DNA of 13,012 nucleotides from Candidatus Beckwithbacteria bacterium. Its GTDB lineage: Bacteria; Patescibacteriota; Microgenomatia; UBA1400; CG1-02-47-37. The stretch spans positions 1-13,012 of the forward strand of contig JAUYJQ010000077.1 in NCBI GenBank assembly GCA_030699295.1, read 5' to 3'. Below are positions 1 through 6,142 of this stretch, in pieces (position 1 is the stretch's first letter; each line of letters begins with the position of its first letter). Under the pieces are notes generated by a model, which searched no databases, was not told where the DNA came from, and worked only from the letters and a program-made list of their open reading frames with translations. Position numbers and translations under genes: made by a program.

Positions 1-471
1 CAGAACCGCTACCGTGGCCGTCGAGGTGTGCAGGCGACCGTGGGCTTCGGTCGTCGGGATGCGCTGGACCCGGTGAACACCGGCCTCGAAAGCGAATAAA
101 GAATAGGCCTGTTTGCCTTTAATTTTAACCACGCCGTCAGCTAGCTTGAGCACTTCCAGCCTTTGGCCGTTGCTAAAGCGGGTATACATGTTGAGCAGGT
201 CCTCGGCCCAGATTTTGGCTTCCTCGCCGCCGGCTCCGGGCCGGACCTCGATGATGACAGAATTGCCGCCCGGCTTTCCACCCCGGGGTGTCTCATTTCC
301 ACCCCGGGGTGGAATATTGAGCAGAGCCTGTTTTTGGGCCTCTAACTGATTAAGCTCTTCCTGGGCTAAATCTTTGAGTTGAGGATCGTCAAGCGTGGCT
401 TTGGCCTCGGCAATTTTTTGGTCAAGCCGGTTAATTTCTGGTTTAAGATAGGCGGGGATAGGGTCGGTCAC
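1..471 (-). CDS. prfA: Peptide chain release factor 1, N-terminal part (cut by window edge)
   Basis: Class I release factor that frees the finished protein at UAA/UAG stops. The frame is open from a GTG at 471 to the window edge (157 codons). The PCRF domain is clear: EVRPGAGGEEA, then a shortened stretch, then GVHRVQRIPTTEAHGRLHTS. The GGQ catalytic loop would lie beyond the edge. Compared with Escherichia coli RF1, the N-terminal helical domain is about 50 residues shorter and the segment after the PCRF core strands has lost about 10 residues. The linker before EVRPG carries a duplicated glycine/arginine-rich insert (PPRGGNE then TPRGGK). The GTG overlaps the rpmE stop (GTGA), so translation is probably coupled. 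RF1 rather than RF2 is favoured by the HRVQRIPTTEAHGRLHTS segment, but the anticodon-like tripeptide is not visible. Confidence 0.93.
   Translation of the reverse strand, partial: MTDPIPAYLKPEINRLDQKIAEAKATLDDPQLKDLAQEELNQLEAQKQALLNIPPRGGNETPRGGKPGGNSVIIEVRPGAGGEEAKIWAEDLLNMYTRFSNGQRLEVLKLADGVVKIKGKQAYSLFAFEAGVHRVQRIPTTEAHGRLHTSTATVAVL
275..313. repeat. Tandem 21-nt palindromic repeat inside prfA
   Basis: The 16-nt string TTTCCACCCCGGGGTG occurs at 275-290 and again at 296-311, a period of 21 nt or seven codons. The second copy continues to form the perfect palindrome TTCCACCCCGGGGTGGAA. On the coding strand it gives two RGG-containing heptapeptides in the RF1 linker. The reading frame is kept, so it is an in-frame duplication of a GC-rich palindrome. 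Confidence 0.8.
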
Positions 472-773
472 GGTTTTCCGGTTAACATTTCTTTTAAAGT
501 CTCCGGGCGTTTGGATTCTTCTTTTACCTTAAGTTGTTTACGCTGGGATTTTTTAAGATACTGGTTGTCCTTGGCGGCTGTCATTCGCTTTTGGAATTTT
601 TCCACCCGGCCCAGAGTGTCGACAAACTTCATTTTGCCGGTAAAAAACGGGTGACAGGCAGAACAAATCTCCACCTTAATTTCATGTTGAACAGAGCCGG
701 TGGTAAAATTATTACCGCAGGCGCAGGTAACCACACAATCGTGATAATACTGAGGATGAATCTTGGCTTTCAT
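468..773 (-). CDS. rpmE: Ribosomal protein bL31 (zinc-binding form) with long C-terminal tail
   Basis: Large-subunit ribosomal protein that bridges to the 30S head. It matches the L31 pattern: IHPQYY, the CAC pair, HEIKVEICSACHPFFTGK and FVDTLGRVEKFQKR. The four zinc cysteines (CxC and CxxC) are all present, so this is the zinc form. I choose ATG 773 (protein starts MKAKIHP, as in the family) over a TTG at 782 that adds three residues. The core is followed by about 35 extra basic residues, longer than the usual ~70-aa protein. The gene sits 9 nt after the EamA stop and overlaps prfA by 4 nt; rpmE-prfA order is common in bacteria. A TATAAT box 8 nt before the ATG suggests an additional leaderless promoter. 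Confidence 0.95.
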   Translation of the reverse strand: MKAKIHPQYYHDCVVTCACGNNFTTGSVQHEIKVEICSACHPFFTGKMKFVDTLGRVEKFQKRMTAAKDNQYLKKSQRKQLKVKEESKRPETLKEMLTGKP

Positions 774-781
774 GAGGAACA

Positions 782-810
782 ATTATACACGTTTTTCCGC
801 CATAATGACA
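782..810 (-). promoter_or_regulatory. Putative promoter giving a leaderless rpmE mRNA
   Basis: On the minus strand a perfect TATAAT (787-782) lies 8 nt before the rpmE ATG at 773, so transcription would start at or within a few bases of the start codon. The -35 is weak (TGTCAT at 810-805, 17-nt spacer). The sequence AAACGTGTATAATT before the ATG is also found before efp, with the same spacing to the start codon. No Shine-Dalgarno is seen. Confidence 0.5.
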
Positions 811-1673
811 CCAGCGGCAATCAGGATTATCGCCAGCCCCATCGGCCAGGTGGGCATTTCGTTCAAGAGAATCCAGGCAGCGGGAATAGCCACAATTCCC
901 TGAAGGTAGCTAAACAGCGAGGCTTCGGAAACCTCGATTAAGTTCTGGCCGTAGAGCAACAGGGCGAAGGCAATAATTGAGCCGAAAATGGCCATATAGC
1001 CGGCAGCCAAAGCCACCGCCGGGGTATTAAGGAGGCTGATAGCCGTCGATTGGCCGGTAAAGATTAAGAAGCCACCCAAACAAGCCCAGGCCACCGGGTA
1101 ACTAATGCTAGTGACAAACAACTTGGGTAGCTGCCGGTAAATTTTTTTAGCTAAGAGCAAATAGGTGGTGTTGATCAAATTATGGAGCAGAATCAGCAGG
1201 TTGCCGATGAGTGAGAAACCAACACTATGGTTTCTGCCGGTGATGAGCGGTTCAAGCACTAAAATTAAAGTGCCGAAAAAACTTATCACCAAGCCGCGCC
1301 ACTCCCGTTTTTCTTCTCTCTCTTTCAAGAAAATTATCCCGCCGATGACGGTAAATAATGGCCCAGCGGCACCCAAGAGTGAAGCTTCCAAAGCACTGGT
1401 TAGTTTGAGTCCTTGGTAGAGGATTGGTAGGGCAATCGGCGTGCCCAAAATTTCCAGGGCAATAATTTTCAAATAAGTTTTCAAGGATAATTTAAGTTTA
1501 AAAGCGTAAGAGATTAATACCGGTAACATCAGCGGGGCGGCGATTAAGTAGCGTAAGTAAAGAAATTGGTGAGGGGTGACAAAGCTAAGCGACGGCTTGA
1601 CCAACGGCAGAGCCACTCCCCAAATGATCGCCATGGTGGTTAGGGCCAGGTAGGCTTTAGCGCGTGAGGACAT
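783..1673 (-). CDS. EamA/DMT-family membrane transporter
   Basis: A 296-aa integral membrane protein of the drug/metabolite transporter superfamily, most likely an inner-membrane exporter of small metabolites or amino acids; the substrate cannot be read from sequence. About ten hydrophobic segments fall into two EamA halves. The first opens with AYLALTTMAIIWGVALPLVK and ends near the motif LKEREEKREWRGLVISFFG, a typical EamA junction. The second repeats this with EVSEASLFSYLQGIVAIPAAWILLNEMPTW. The start overlaps the end of hisS by 17 nt, so it is in the same transcript. Its place in a run with peptide-processing genes fits amino-acid or metabolite export, but that is inference. Confidence 0.85.
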   Translation of the reverse strand: MSSRAKAYLALTTMAIIWGVALPLVKPSLSFVTPHQFLYLRYLIAAPLMLPVLISYAFKLKLSLKTYLKIIALEILGTPIALPILYQGLKLTSALEASLLGAAGPLFTVIGGIIFLKEREEKREWRGLVISFFGTLILVLEPLITGRNHSVGFSLIGNLLILLHNLINTTYLLLAKKIYRQLPKLFVTSISYPVAWACLGGFLIFTGQSTAISLLNTPAVALAAGYMAIFGSIIAFALLLYGQNLIEVSEASLFSYLQGIVAIPAAWILLNEMPTWPMGLAIILIAAGVIMAEKRV

Positions 1674-2901
1674 CGATGGCTTGATCTAAAGTTAAACTTT
1701 CTTGTTTGCCGGTGGTCATATCTTTTAAGGTGACAACGTTCTTGCCAGCTTCGTCCGGGCCGATCATGAGGACATAAGGAATGCCTTTTTTATTGGCATA
1801 TTTTAACTGTTTATCGATTTTTTCCGTTGCCGGAAAAACTTCAACGCTGATATTTTTCTGCCTTAAGGCCGCCGCGGCTTTTAAGGCCGGCTGGGGATTG
1901 TCAAACACGGCTGCTAAAACTTTAGCTCCGGTTAACTCCTGAGGTAATAAGTTTAGTTGAGTGATGGCTTCAACCGTCCGGTCAAAACCCAAGCCAAAGC
2001 CGACAGCCGGAATTTGGATGCCGCAGAGTTGTTTGATTAAGTTGTCATAGCGCCCGCCGCCGCCGACCGAGCCACTGGCATAATCAGGAATAAAACCTTC
2101 AAAAATCAGACCGGTGTAGTAATCCAAACCCCGGGCCAGAATCGGGGAAAATTCCAGCGAGTCCTGAGGTACACCCAGAGTTTTGGCGGCAGCAATGATT
2201 TGTTTTAAATTGGCTGATGGTTGGGTTTGTTTGGCCGCGTCAATCGCCTGTTTGGCTGTGTTTTGCCTCAAGCCTTTTTGTTCTAATTCGTTTATAACCT
2301 CTTCTTGGGATAATTTGTCCAGTTTGTCAATTGACTGAATCAATGAAAAAACATCCACGGTTTTAGTGGCGAAGGGGCGGAGATTGTCGATTAAAGTGAC
2401 CCGGTCATTGTATTTGATGACTACTTTGGGGACGGCTAGATTAGCATAGATGGCATAATAAACTGCCAGGATTTCGGCGTCTGCCAAGTAGGAATCCGAG
2501 CCATAAATATCAGCGTCGCATTGGGCAAACTCCCGGTAGCGGCCTGATTGCGGCTTATCTGCCCGAAACACATTTTGAATTTGATAGCGGCGGAAATATT
2601 GCGGTAATTGTCCCTGGTACTGAGCTAAAAATCTGGCAGTGGGGACTGATTGATCATAGCGTAAACCCAGCTCACGCCCGCCCCGGTCTGTGAAAGTATA
2701 GATTAATTTATCGGCTTCCTTGCCGTATTTTCCCTGTAAAACAGAAGCATATTCCAGGGTGGGGGTTTCTAATGGCTCAAAGCCGAAAAGCTCAAAAGTC
2801 TGCTTAATTTTTCCCATCACAAAATCCCGCTTTCTTTTTTCAGCGGGCAAAAAGTCGCGAAAACCTTTAAGTGTTCGCGGTTTGATTAAGTTTTTACTCA
2901 T
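1657..2901 (-). CDS. hisS: Histidyl-tRNA synthetase
   Basis: Cytoplasmic class II synthetase that charges tRNA-His with histidine. The 414-aa protein has the usual order. An N-terminal KPRTLKGFRDFLP is followed by the motif 1 region and by LRYDQSVPTARFLA. Motif 2 is FRADKPQSGRYREFAQCDAD, the histidine-binding loop is RGLDYYTG, and motif 3 is GFGLGFDR. A C-terminal anticodon-binding domain spans about residues 328-414. All key residues appear intact. The start overlaps the stop of the upstream aminopeptidase-like gene by 4 nt (ATGA), with AAGGA only about 15 nt upstream, so translation is probably coupled. It is therefore the fourth gene of the run behind the leader whose encoded peptide is rich in aromatic residues and histidine. 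Confidence 0.97.
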   Translation of the reverse strand: MSKNLIKPRTLKGFRDFLPAEKRKRDFVMGKIKQTFELFGFEPLETPTLEYASVLQGKYGKEADKLIYTFTDRGGRELGLRYDQSVPTARFLAQYQGQLPQYFRRYQIQNVFRADKPQSGRYREFAQCDADIYGSDSYLADAEILAVYYAIYANLAVPKVVIKYNDRVTLIDNLRPFATKTVDVFSLIQSIDKLDKLSQEEVINELEQKGLRQNTAKQAIDAAKQTQPSANLKQIIAAAKTLGVPQDSLEFSPILARGLDYYTGLIFEGFIPDYASGSVGGGGRYDNLIKQLCGIQIPAVGFGLGFDRTVEAITQLNLLPQELTGAKVLAAVFDNPQPALKAAAALRQKNISVEVFPATEKIDKQLKYANKKGIPYVLMIGPDEAGKNVVTLKDMTTGKQESLTLDQAIDVLTR

Positions 2902-3851
2902 AGGTTTATTTTATTGTCCTTGAGAATTACCCGGCCGTCAATGGTAACCGTTGGTTTTAATATAATCCCGTCAGAGTGAAAGGGGACATTGATGGTGCCG
3001 CCGAAACCGAGGTTATTACCCAAAGCCAGGTGGCAAGTGCCATAAACTTTTTCAGCCTCCAGAACTTCGGGCGAAAGCTTGGCCGCCGGGTTGGTGCCCA
3101 AGCCAAATTCGCCAATCAGACCAGCCTTGACTCCGATTTGTTTAATCAAGTTCCGGAGTTGTTGGGCAGCCTGTCTACCAGTAATATTTACCGCCCGGCC
3201 GTTTATAATCTCCAGTTTGATGGGAGAATCCAGGTCAATATCGGCAAAAGCGCCGTCAAAAACTACCACTCCGTTGACAGAATTTTCCAGCGGAGCGGTA
3301 AAGGCTTCGCCTGCCGGTAAGTTGCCGAAATCTCCGGGTTTTATATACAAACCGGTGTCGGCAATACCCCGGCGGCCGGCGATCGACAATTCAAGGTTGG
3401 TCCCTCCAGGGGAAGTGATGGAGACTAGTTTGCCGTCGGTTAAAACCCGGGCGATTTTTTGGCTGAGTTTGGCAATTGATTGATAGTCAATAGCCAGGGT
3501 CCTGATGATCATACCTTGGGTAATCCCGGGCAAGCTGGCCATCCTCACGCCGGCTTGACTGGCTTTCTTTCGTGCCCTGGTATGAGACAGGGAGTAGGTA
3601 GTGACCAGCAAGGTTACGTCAGCCTGTGTCATTTTTTTTGCCACTGCTGCCGGCGGTTCCTGGGCATTTTCCGTCATGGTGTTAAACTCAAGCATTTCAA
3701 CCTTGTCGGTGATTTGCTTAGCCGCTGAGAGAAACAGAACAGCTTCCTTGAGTTTATCTTTATCGGTCACTACTAAGACTGACTCTTTATGTTTTAGACC
3801 AAAGCATTGGTCGAAGACGCTTTGAGCGAGAGTTTTTGTTAACTGGTTCAT
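2898..3851 (-). CDS. M29 aminopeptidase / NicX-fold metalloenzyme
   Basis: A 317-aa protein that resembles the COG2309 group: thermophilic leucyl aminopeptidases (M29) and the related NicX dioxygenases. Evidence is the C-terminal block with GEFGLGTNP, EKVYGTCHLALGNNLGFGG, PFHSDGIIL and a final TVTIDGRVILKD. The glutamates of GEFG and EKVYG and the histidines of GTCH and PFHSD are in the positions of the metal ligands of the family. The N-terminal half has SVLVVTDKDK and a Rossmann-like character. It is shorter than typical M29 peptidases (about 400 aa), so peptidase activity is likely but not certain; NicX-like chemistry is the alternative. AAGGA lies 8-9 nt before the ATG, and the gene overlaps its neighbours by 4 nt on both sides. 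Confidence 0.75.
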   Translation of the reverse strand: MNQLTKTLAQSVFDQCFGLKHKESVLVVTDKDKLKEAVLFLSAAKQITDKVEMLEFNTMTENAQEPPAAVAKKMTQADVTLLVTTYSLSHTRARKKASQAGVRMASLPGITQGMIIRTLAIDYQSIAKLSQKIARVLTDGKLVSITSPGGTNLELSIAGRRGIADTGLYIKPGDFGNLPAGEAFTAPLENSVNGVVVFDGAFADIDLDSPIKLEIINGRAVNITGRQAAQQLRNLIKQIGVKAGLIGEFGLGTNPAAKLSPEVLEAEKVYGTCHLALGNNLGFGGTINVPFHSDGIILKPTVTIDGRVILKDNKINL

Positions 3852-4804
3852 AATTTTTCCTTCCAGAAAGCAAAGGCATCGGCGACGACAAGATCAAAGT
3901 TTTTCCCTTGAGTTAACTCGCTGCTATGAACACCTCGGCCGTTTACCGAATCAAAAACCATGATCAACTGAGGAAAGGCAAAGGTTTGCCGGTCTGTCTC
4001 CAGCTTCATGTATTCGTTTTCCACGGTCAGTTTTAGTCGTCCGGCGGCACTCATCATGGTTACTATCTTACTATCAAAGCCGCGGGCTGTACCAGAATGA
4101 ACCGCCAGAACAATGGCTGTTTTCGGCCCGAACAAAACCGGCGTGGGTAAAACTAGTTTGAGTGATTGTTTTCGCCCCAAGGCTGTCCCTAAACTTATAG
4201 CAGTAGTGTAAGAGCTGTAGTTGAGATACCTACAGATGGTTTTAGCCTGAACCAGGCCACCGACTAAAGTGACGACCTGATCTCGGGGTACCAGGCGGCG
4301 GATTTTGGTTTCGTCTGTCTTTAAGTTAGATTGCTGGGAGATAAAGCGGCTATCTCCAACGGCGGTTAAAACTACCGCCGGAGACATGGTAAATTTTAAT
4401 CCCAGGATAACGAGGGCCAGATTGCTCAAGCGGGGAACGGCCCGACAACCGGCCAGGTCGGAATCCACGATCGGCAAACCGGTTATTGCCGCTGCGTCGA
4501 TGACAATGGCTTCCTGGCCGACTTCCGGCGGAATCAGAGCAGTTATGGTTTTACCCGTCTTTGCCTCAAGCAGTTTTATGGCTTGAGGCAGTTTAGTTTT
4601 AGCCATAACCGGCGCATCAGCGGCGCCGACTTCAGACACCGTCGCGCACCAATCGTTTAACCTTAGCTCATTTGGGCTAACCAGCTGAACCCTTTTACCC
4701 TTAGCCAGCTTGATTTGTTCGCTAAACTTTAAGCCGCCACCGCAAGATAGTAAGCTGGCGCCTCGAATCAAGTTGTCGATTAACACAGGGGTTAACTTGG
4801 TCAT
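3848..4804 (-). CDS. DUF917-family protein (S-methylthiohydantoin desulfurase-like)
   Basis: A 318-aa protein matching the DUF917 pattern. It has an N-terminal LIRGASLLSCGGG glycine turn (residues about 13-24), a central GLPIVDSDLAGCRAVPRLS block corresponding to the family's D-x-x-x-GRA-x-P region, and a C-terminal FPQLIMVFDSVNGRGVHSSELTQG ending in VVADAFAFWK. Family members are linked to hydantoinase-type amide chemistry and often sit next to such enzymes. No separate hydantoinase ATPase domain is seen here, so the substrate is unknown. A strong AGGAGG lies 7 nt before the ATG, inside the last codons of the upstream gene, which overlaps by 4 nt. With its two neighbours it forms a three-gene cassette, probably acting on a peptide or amino-acid derivative (inference). 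Confidence 0.7.
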   Translation of the reverse strand: MTKLTPVLIDNLIRGASLLSCGGGLKFSEQIKLAKGKRVQLVSPNELRLNDWCATVSEVGAADAPVMAKTKLPQAIKLLEAKTGKTITALIPPEVGQEAIVIDAAAITGLPIVDSDLAGCRAVPRLSNLALVILGLKFTMSPAVVLTAVGDSRFISQQSNLKTDETKIRRLVPRDQVVTLVGGLVQAKTICRYLNYSSYTTAISLGTALGRKQSLKLVLPTPVLFGPKTAIVLAVHSGTARGFDSKIVTMMSAAGRLKLTVENEYMKLETDRQTFAFPQLIMVFDSVNGRGVHSSELTQGKNFDLVVADAFAFWKEKL

Positions 4805-5895
4805 TGTTTACCTCCTTTTGCCGCCCGAAAGACTATTTTTTGTTCCGTCAGCGGTGACAAACCGTCCGGTTGGTGCATGAATAGGCTGTCTTTACCATGC
4901 AGACCGTTTAAAGTTACTGTTGCCGGAGCCAGCAACATTACCGCCATCGTCAAGTTGATACCCAAATTCTTAGCTGCCTCTTTGGTGTAATCAAAGATTT
5001 TTTTCTCTTGACTCATGTCTACAGCCAAACAGCCACCACCTTGACTCGTAGCAGCCATTGCCTGTTTTAAGTACCCGGCAACATAGGATAGATCACAAAG
5101 AGCGAGAAAACTATTGGGTTTTTCTGACCTAATCTGTGCTGCCAAAAGTAGGTCTTTGCTAGCACAGTCAAGACAGTCATCCAAGCTAGTTCTGCCCTTT
5201 TTTGTCTGCAGCAGATTTTCCAATGGCCCCAGTGGACTACCTATTTCGGTTTTAACTGGTATTCTTTTACTCACCAGTTTAGACAGGTCAGCCGACCGTC
5301 GGTCAATTTTGGCAAACAGGGTATCCAGCTGATCCGCAGTCAGTTTGCCTTGTTGAAACGGTTCCAACTGGTAGAGTTTGTACTCGACTGTAGGTAGGTG
5401 GAAAAAGCACTCTACACCCTCTCCGGCTAAAAGTTGGAGCGCCCGAGTAACCTGCAAGATCGTTTGAGTTTCTGAAGAGTGCAGAAACGGTGTTTCCTCA
5501 ATTCTGACAATTTTTTCTGGCAGGCCATTTCTTAAAGCTATTGGGTCGGTCAAGCTGAAACCCTGTCCGCTGCTGCCAATGCCGCTTAACCCTGAGGCGC
5601 CGAATAAGCACATGCCGGATACAGTCTTAACCGGCTGGCCAGGCAAGAGTGCATAGTCCTTACTAGTGACCCTGAGGCCCACATTCAACTGTGGCTCATT
5701 CTTAAGATTAGCCAGTGTGGCGAATCGCATAGTGTCATAGTCGACTGCATTTCCCGTAGTTTGCAGGGGAAACCGGGGAGTCAGTGTCTTATTAATTTGT
5801 GTTATCATTTTTCGGGTGGCCTTGTCCGTGCTTTCAATCGTGGGCATTGCCACCCTTTCTAATGGGACCAAGGGCGGTCCCTCTTTATTAGACAT
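4801..5895 (-). CDS. Unrecognised 364-aa protein, first gene behind the attenuator
   Basis: I do not recognise this family. It has no signal peptide or membrane segment, so it is likely cytoplasmic. Visible features are a glycine/serine-rich loop (GASGLSGIGSSGQGFS, about residues 98-113), a middle part with alternating strands and helices (FFHLPTVEYKLYQ, then a helical LDTLFAKIDRRSADLSKLV), and a C-terminal half with QGGGCLAVDMS and a hydrophobic NLTMAVMLLAPATVTLNG. The glycine-rich loop and mixed alpha/beta character would suit a nucleotide- or cofactor-binding enzyme, but no catalytic motif can be named. AAAGGA lies only 4 nt before ATG 5895, and the stop overlaps the DUF917 start by 4 nt. 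It is the gene most directly exposed to the leader attenuator, whose terminator ends 21 nt upstream. Confidence 0.85.
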   Translation of the reverse strand: MSNKEGPPLVPLERVAMPTIESTDKATRKMITQINKTLTPRFPLQTTGNAVDYDTMRFATLANLKNEPQLNVGLRVTSKDYALLPGQPVKTVSGMCLFGASGLSGIGSSGQGFSLTDPIALRNGLPEKIVRIEETPFLHSSETQTILQVTRALQLLAGEGVECFFHLPTVEYKLYQLEPFQQGKLTADQLDTLFAKIDRRSADLSKLVSKRIPVKTEIGSPLGPLENLLQTKKGRTSLDDCLDCASKDLLLAAQIRSEKPNSFLALCDLSYVAGYLKQAMAATSQGGGCLAVDMSQEKKIFDYTKEAAKNLGINLTMAVMLLAPATVTLNGLHGKDSLFMHQPDGLSPLTEQKIVFRAAKGGKQ

Positions 5896-5916
5896 AAAGT
5901 CCTTTCATTTGTTAAT

Positions 5917-5940
5917 AAAAAACCTCCAGATTCTGGAGGT
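5917..5940 (-). terminator. Attenuator terminator 2 (in the leader of the 364-aa gene)
   Basis: On the minus strand ACCTCCAG (5940-5933), loop AAT, CTGGAGGT (5929-5922), then a T run to 5917. An 8-bp GC-rich stem with a U tract is a standard intrinsic terminator, but it sits between the promoter and the first gene, 21 nt before its ATG. Its left arm overlaps the arm used by the competing hairpin 5935-5989, so the two cannot form together. Confidence 0.85.
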
Positions 5941-5989
5941 GATATTTGTTAAAAATTTGTCTTTTAAGCCAGCATTAACTATCACCTCC
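5935..5989 (-). promoter_or_regulatory. Antiterminator 2: leader Shine-Dalgarno paired with an anti-SD mimic
   Basis: Minus strand GGAGGTGATA (5989-5980) pairs perfectly over 10 bp with TATCACCTCC (5944-5935). After a 3-nt bulge a further GTTAA/TTAAC pairing adds 5 bp. This 15-bp stem removes the left arm of terminator 2. The left strand, within AAAAGGAGGTGAT, is fully complementary to the conserved 3' tail of 16S rRNA; the right strand reproduces the tail itself. A ribosome on the left strand would free the terminator. Pairing is read directly; the switching is inferred. Confidence 0.75.
5964..5975 (-). CDS. Minimal ORF (ATG CTG GCT TAA) behind a perfect Shine-Dalgarno
   Basis: A three-codon ORF (Met-Leu-Ala-stop) starts on the last base of the leader-peptide stop codon (TAATG) and follows AAAGGAGGTGAT at normal spacing. 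It has no use as a product. It could hold or reload a ribosome on the switch arm after the leader peptide is finished, keeping the terminator form. It may instead be accidental. It is an ORF by sequence only. Confidence 0.4.
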   Translation of the reverse strand: MLA

Positions 5990-6052
5990 TTTTAAGTACC
6001 AAAAGTGGCGGTAAAAATAACCCTGGTTGATTGGTTTAATTAAATTTGTCAT
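5975..6052 (-). CDS. 25-aa leader peptide rich in aromatic residues and histidine
   Basis: ATG at 6052 is preceded by GAGGGG at 6065-6060 with a 7-nt spacer. The ORF ends with TAA at 5977-5975. Codons 12-19 encode YFYRHFWY: three Tyr, two Phe, one Trp, one His and one Arg, so seven of eight are aromatic or histidine. Codons 21-25 (LKGGDS end) are forced by the Shine-Dalgarno that forms the left arm of antiterminator 2. A ribosome waiting at codons 12-17 would stay upstream of that arm (5989-5980) and leave it free to pair, whereas one reaching the stop would cover it. This is the geometry of trp/phe/his leader peptides. It is too short to be a normal protein; the role is inferred from codon content and position. 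Confidence 0.72.
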   Translation of the reverse strand: MTNLIKPINQGYFYRHFWYLKGGDS

Positions 6053-6089
6053 AAAAAAGCCCCTCTTTTTCGGAGGGGTATAAATGCAC
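6036..6089 (-). CDS. Possible upstream leader ORF (17 aa, GTG start)
   Basis: GTG at 6089 follows GGGAGG (6105-6100) with a 10-nt spacer, rather long, and stays open to TAA at 6036, running through terminator 1 and overlapping the start of the 25-aa leader. It has three aromatic or His codons near its start (HLY) and FYDKF near the end. It may be a second regulatory peptide or just the open stretch after an SD-like switch arm. Weak support. Confidence 0.25.
   Translation of the reverse strand: MHLYPSEKEGLFYDKFN
6053..6078 (-). terminator. Attenuator terminator 1 / SD-masking hairpin
   Basis: Minus strand CCCCTC (6078-6073), loop CGAAAAA, GAGGGG (6065-6060), C and six T residues, immediately followed by the leader-peptide ATG at 6052. 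As a terminator it would stop transcripts before the leader. As a hairpin it would also mask GAGGGG, the leader's Shine-Dalgarno. Its left arm is shared with the competing stem 6072-6104. It could also serve as the 3' terminator of the M24 gene. Confidence 0.75.
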
Positions 6090-6104
6090 AATGATACCGC
6101 CTCC
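6072..6104 (-). promoter_or_regulatory. Antiterminator 1 in the leader
   Basis: Minus strand GGAGG-C-GGTAT (6104-6094) pairs with ATACCCCTCC (6081-6072): ten base pairs with a single bulged C and a 12-nt loop. It uses the left arm of terminator 1, so the two exclude each other, and it would free GAGGGG for leader translation. The left strand again looks like a Shine-Dalgarno, as in the second switch. Confidence 0.6.
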
Positions 6105-6142
6105 CTTAAGAGTTACTCCAGTGATAGCGGCAAAACTGTTGC

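Noticed and set aside
275..311. CRISPR array
   Set aside because: Only two repeat copies with a 5-nt gap, inside a conserved coding sequence.
2976..3483. Plus-strand ORFs opposite the aminopeptidase and other genes
   Set aside because: They lie antisense to clearly conserved minus-strand genes and show no family features; they are shadow frames.
4801..5895. Cyclodipeptide synthase identity for the 364-aa protein
   Set aside because: An aminoacyl-tRNA-using enzyme would suit the leader, but the catalytic serine motif and the late Tyr/Glu pattern of that family could not be matched.
6053..6078. Hairpin 1 as nothing more than the M24 gene terminator
   Set aside because: It lies downstream of a strong promoter at 6160-6187 and has a competing stem and an abutting leader ATG, so a purely 3'-end role is too simple, though a dual role remains possible.
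5896..6142. T-box riboswitch controlling hisS
   Set aside because: No recognisable T-box bulge sequence or specifier-loop layout; the alternative stems and the short ORF explain the region better.
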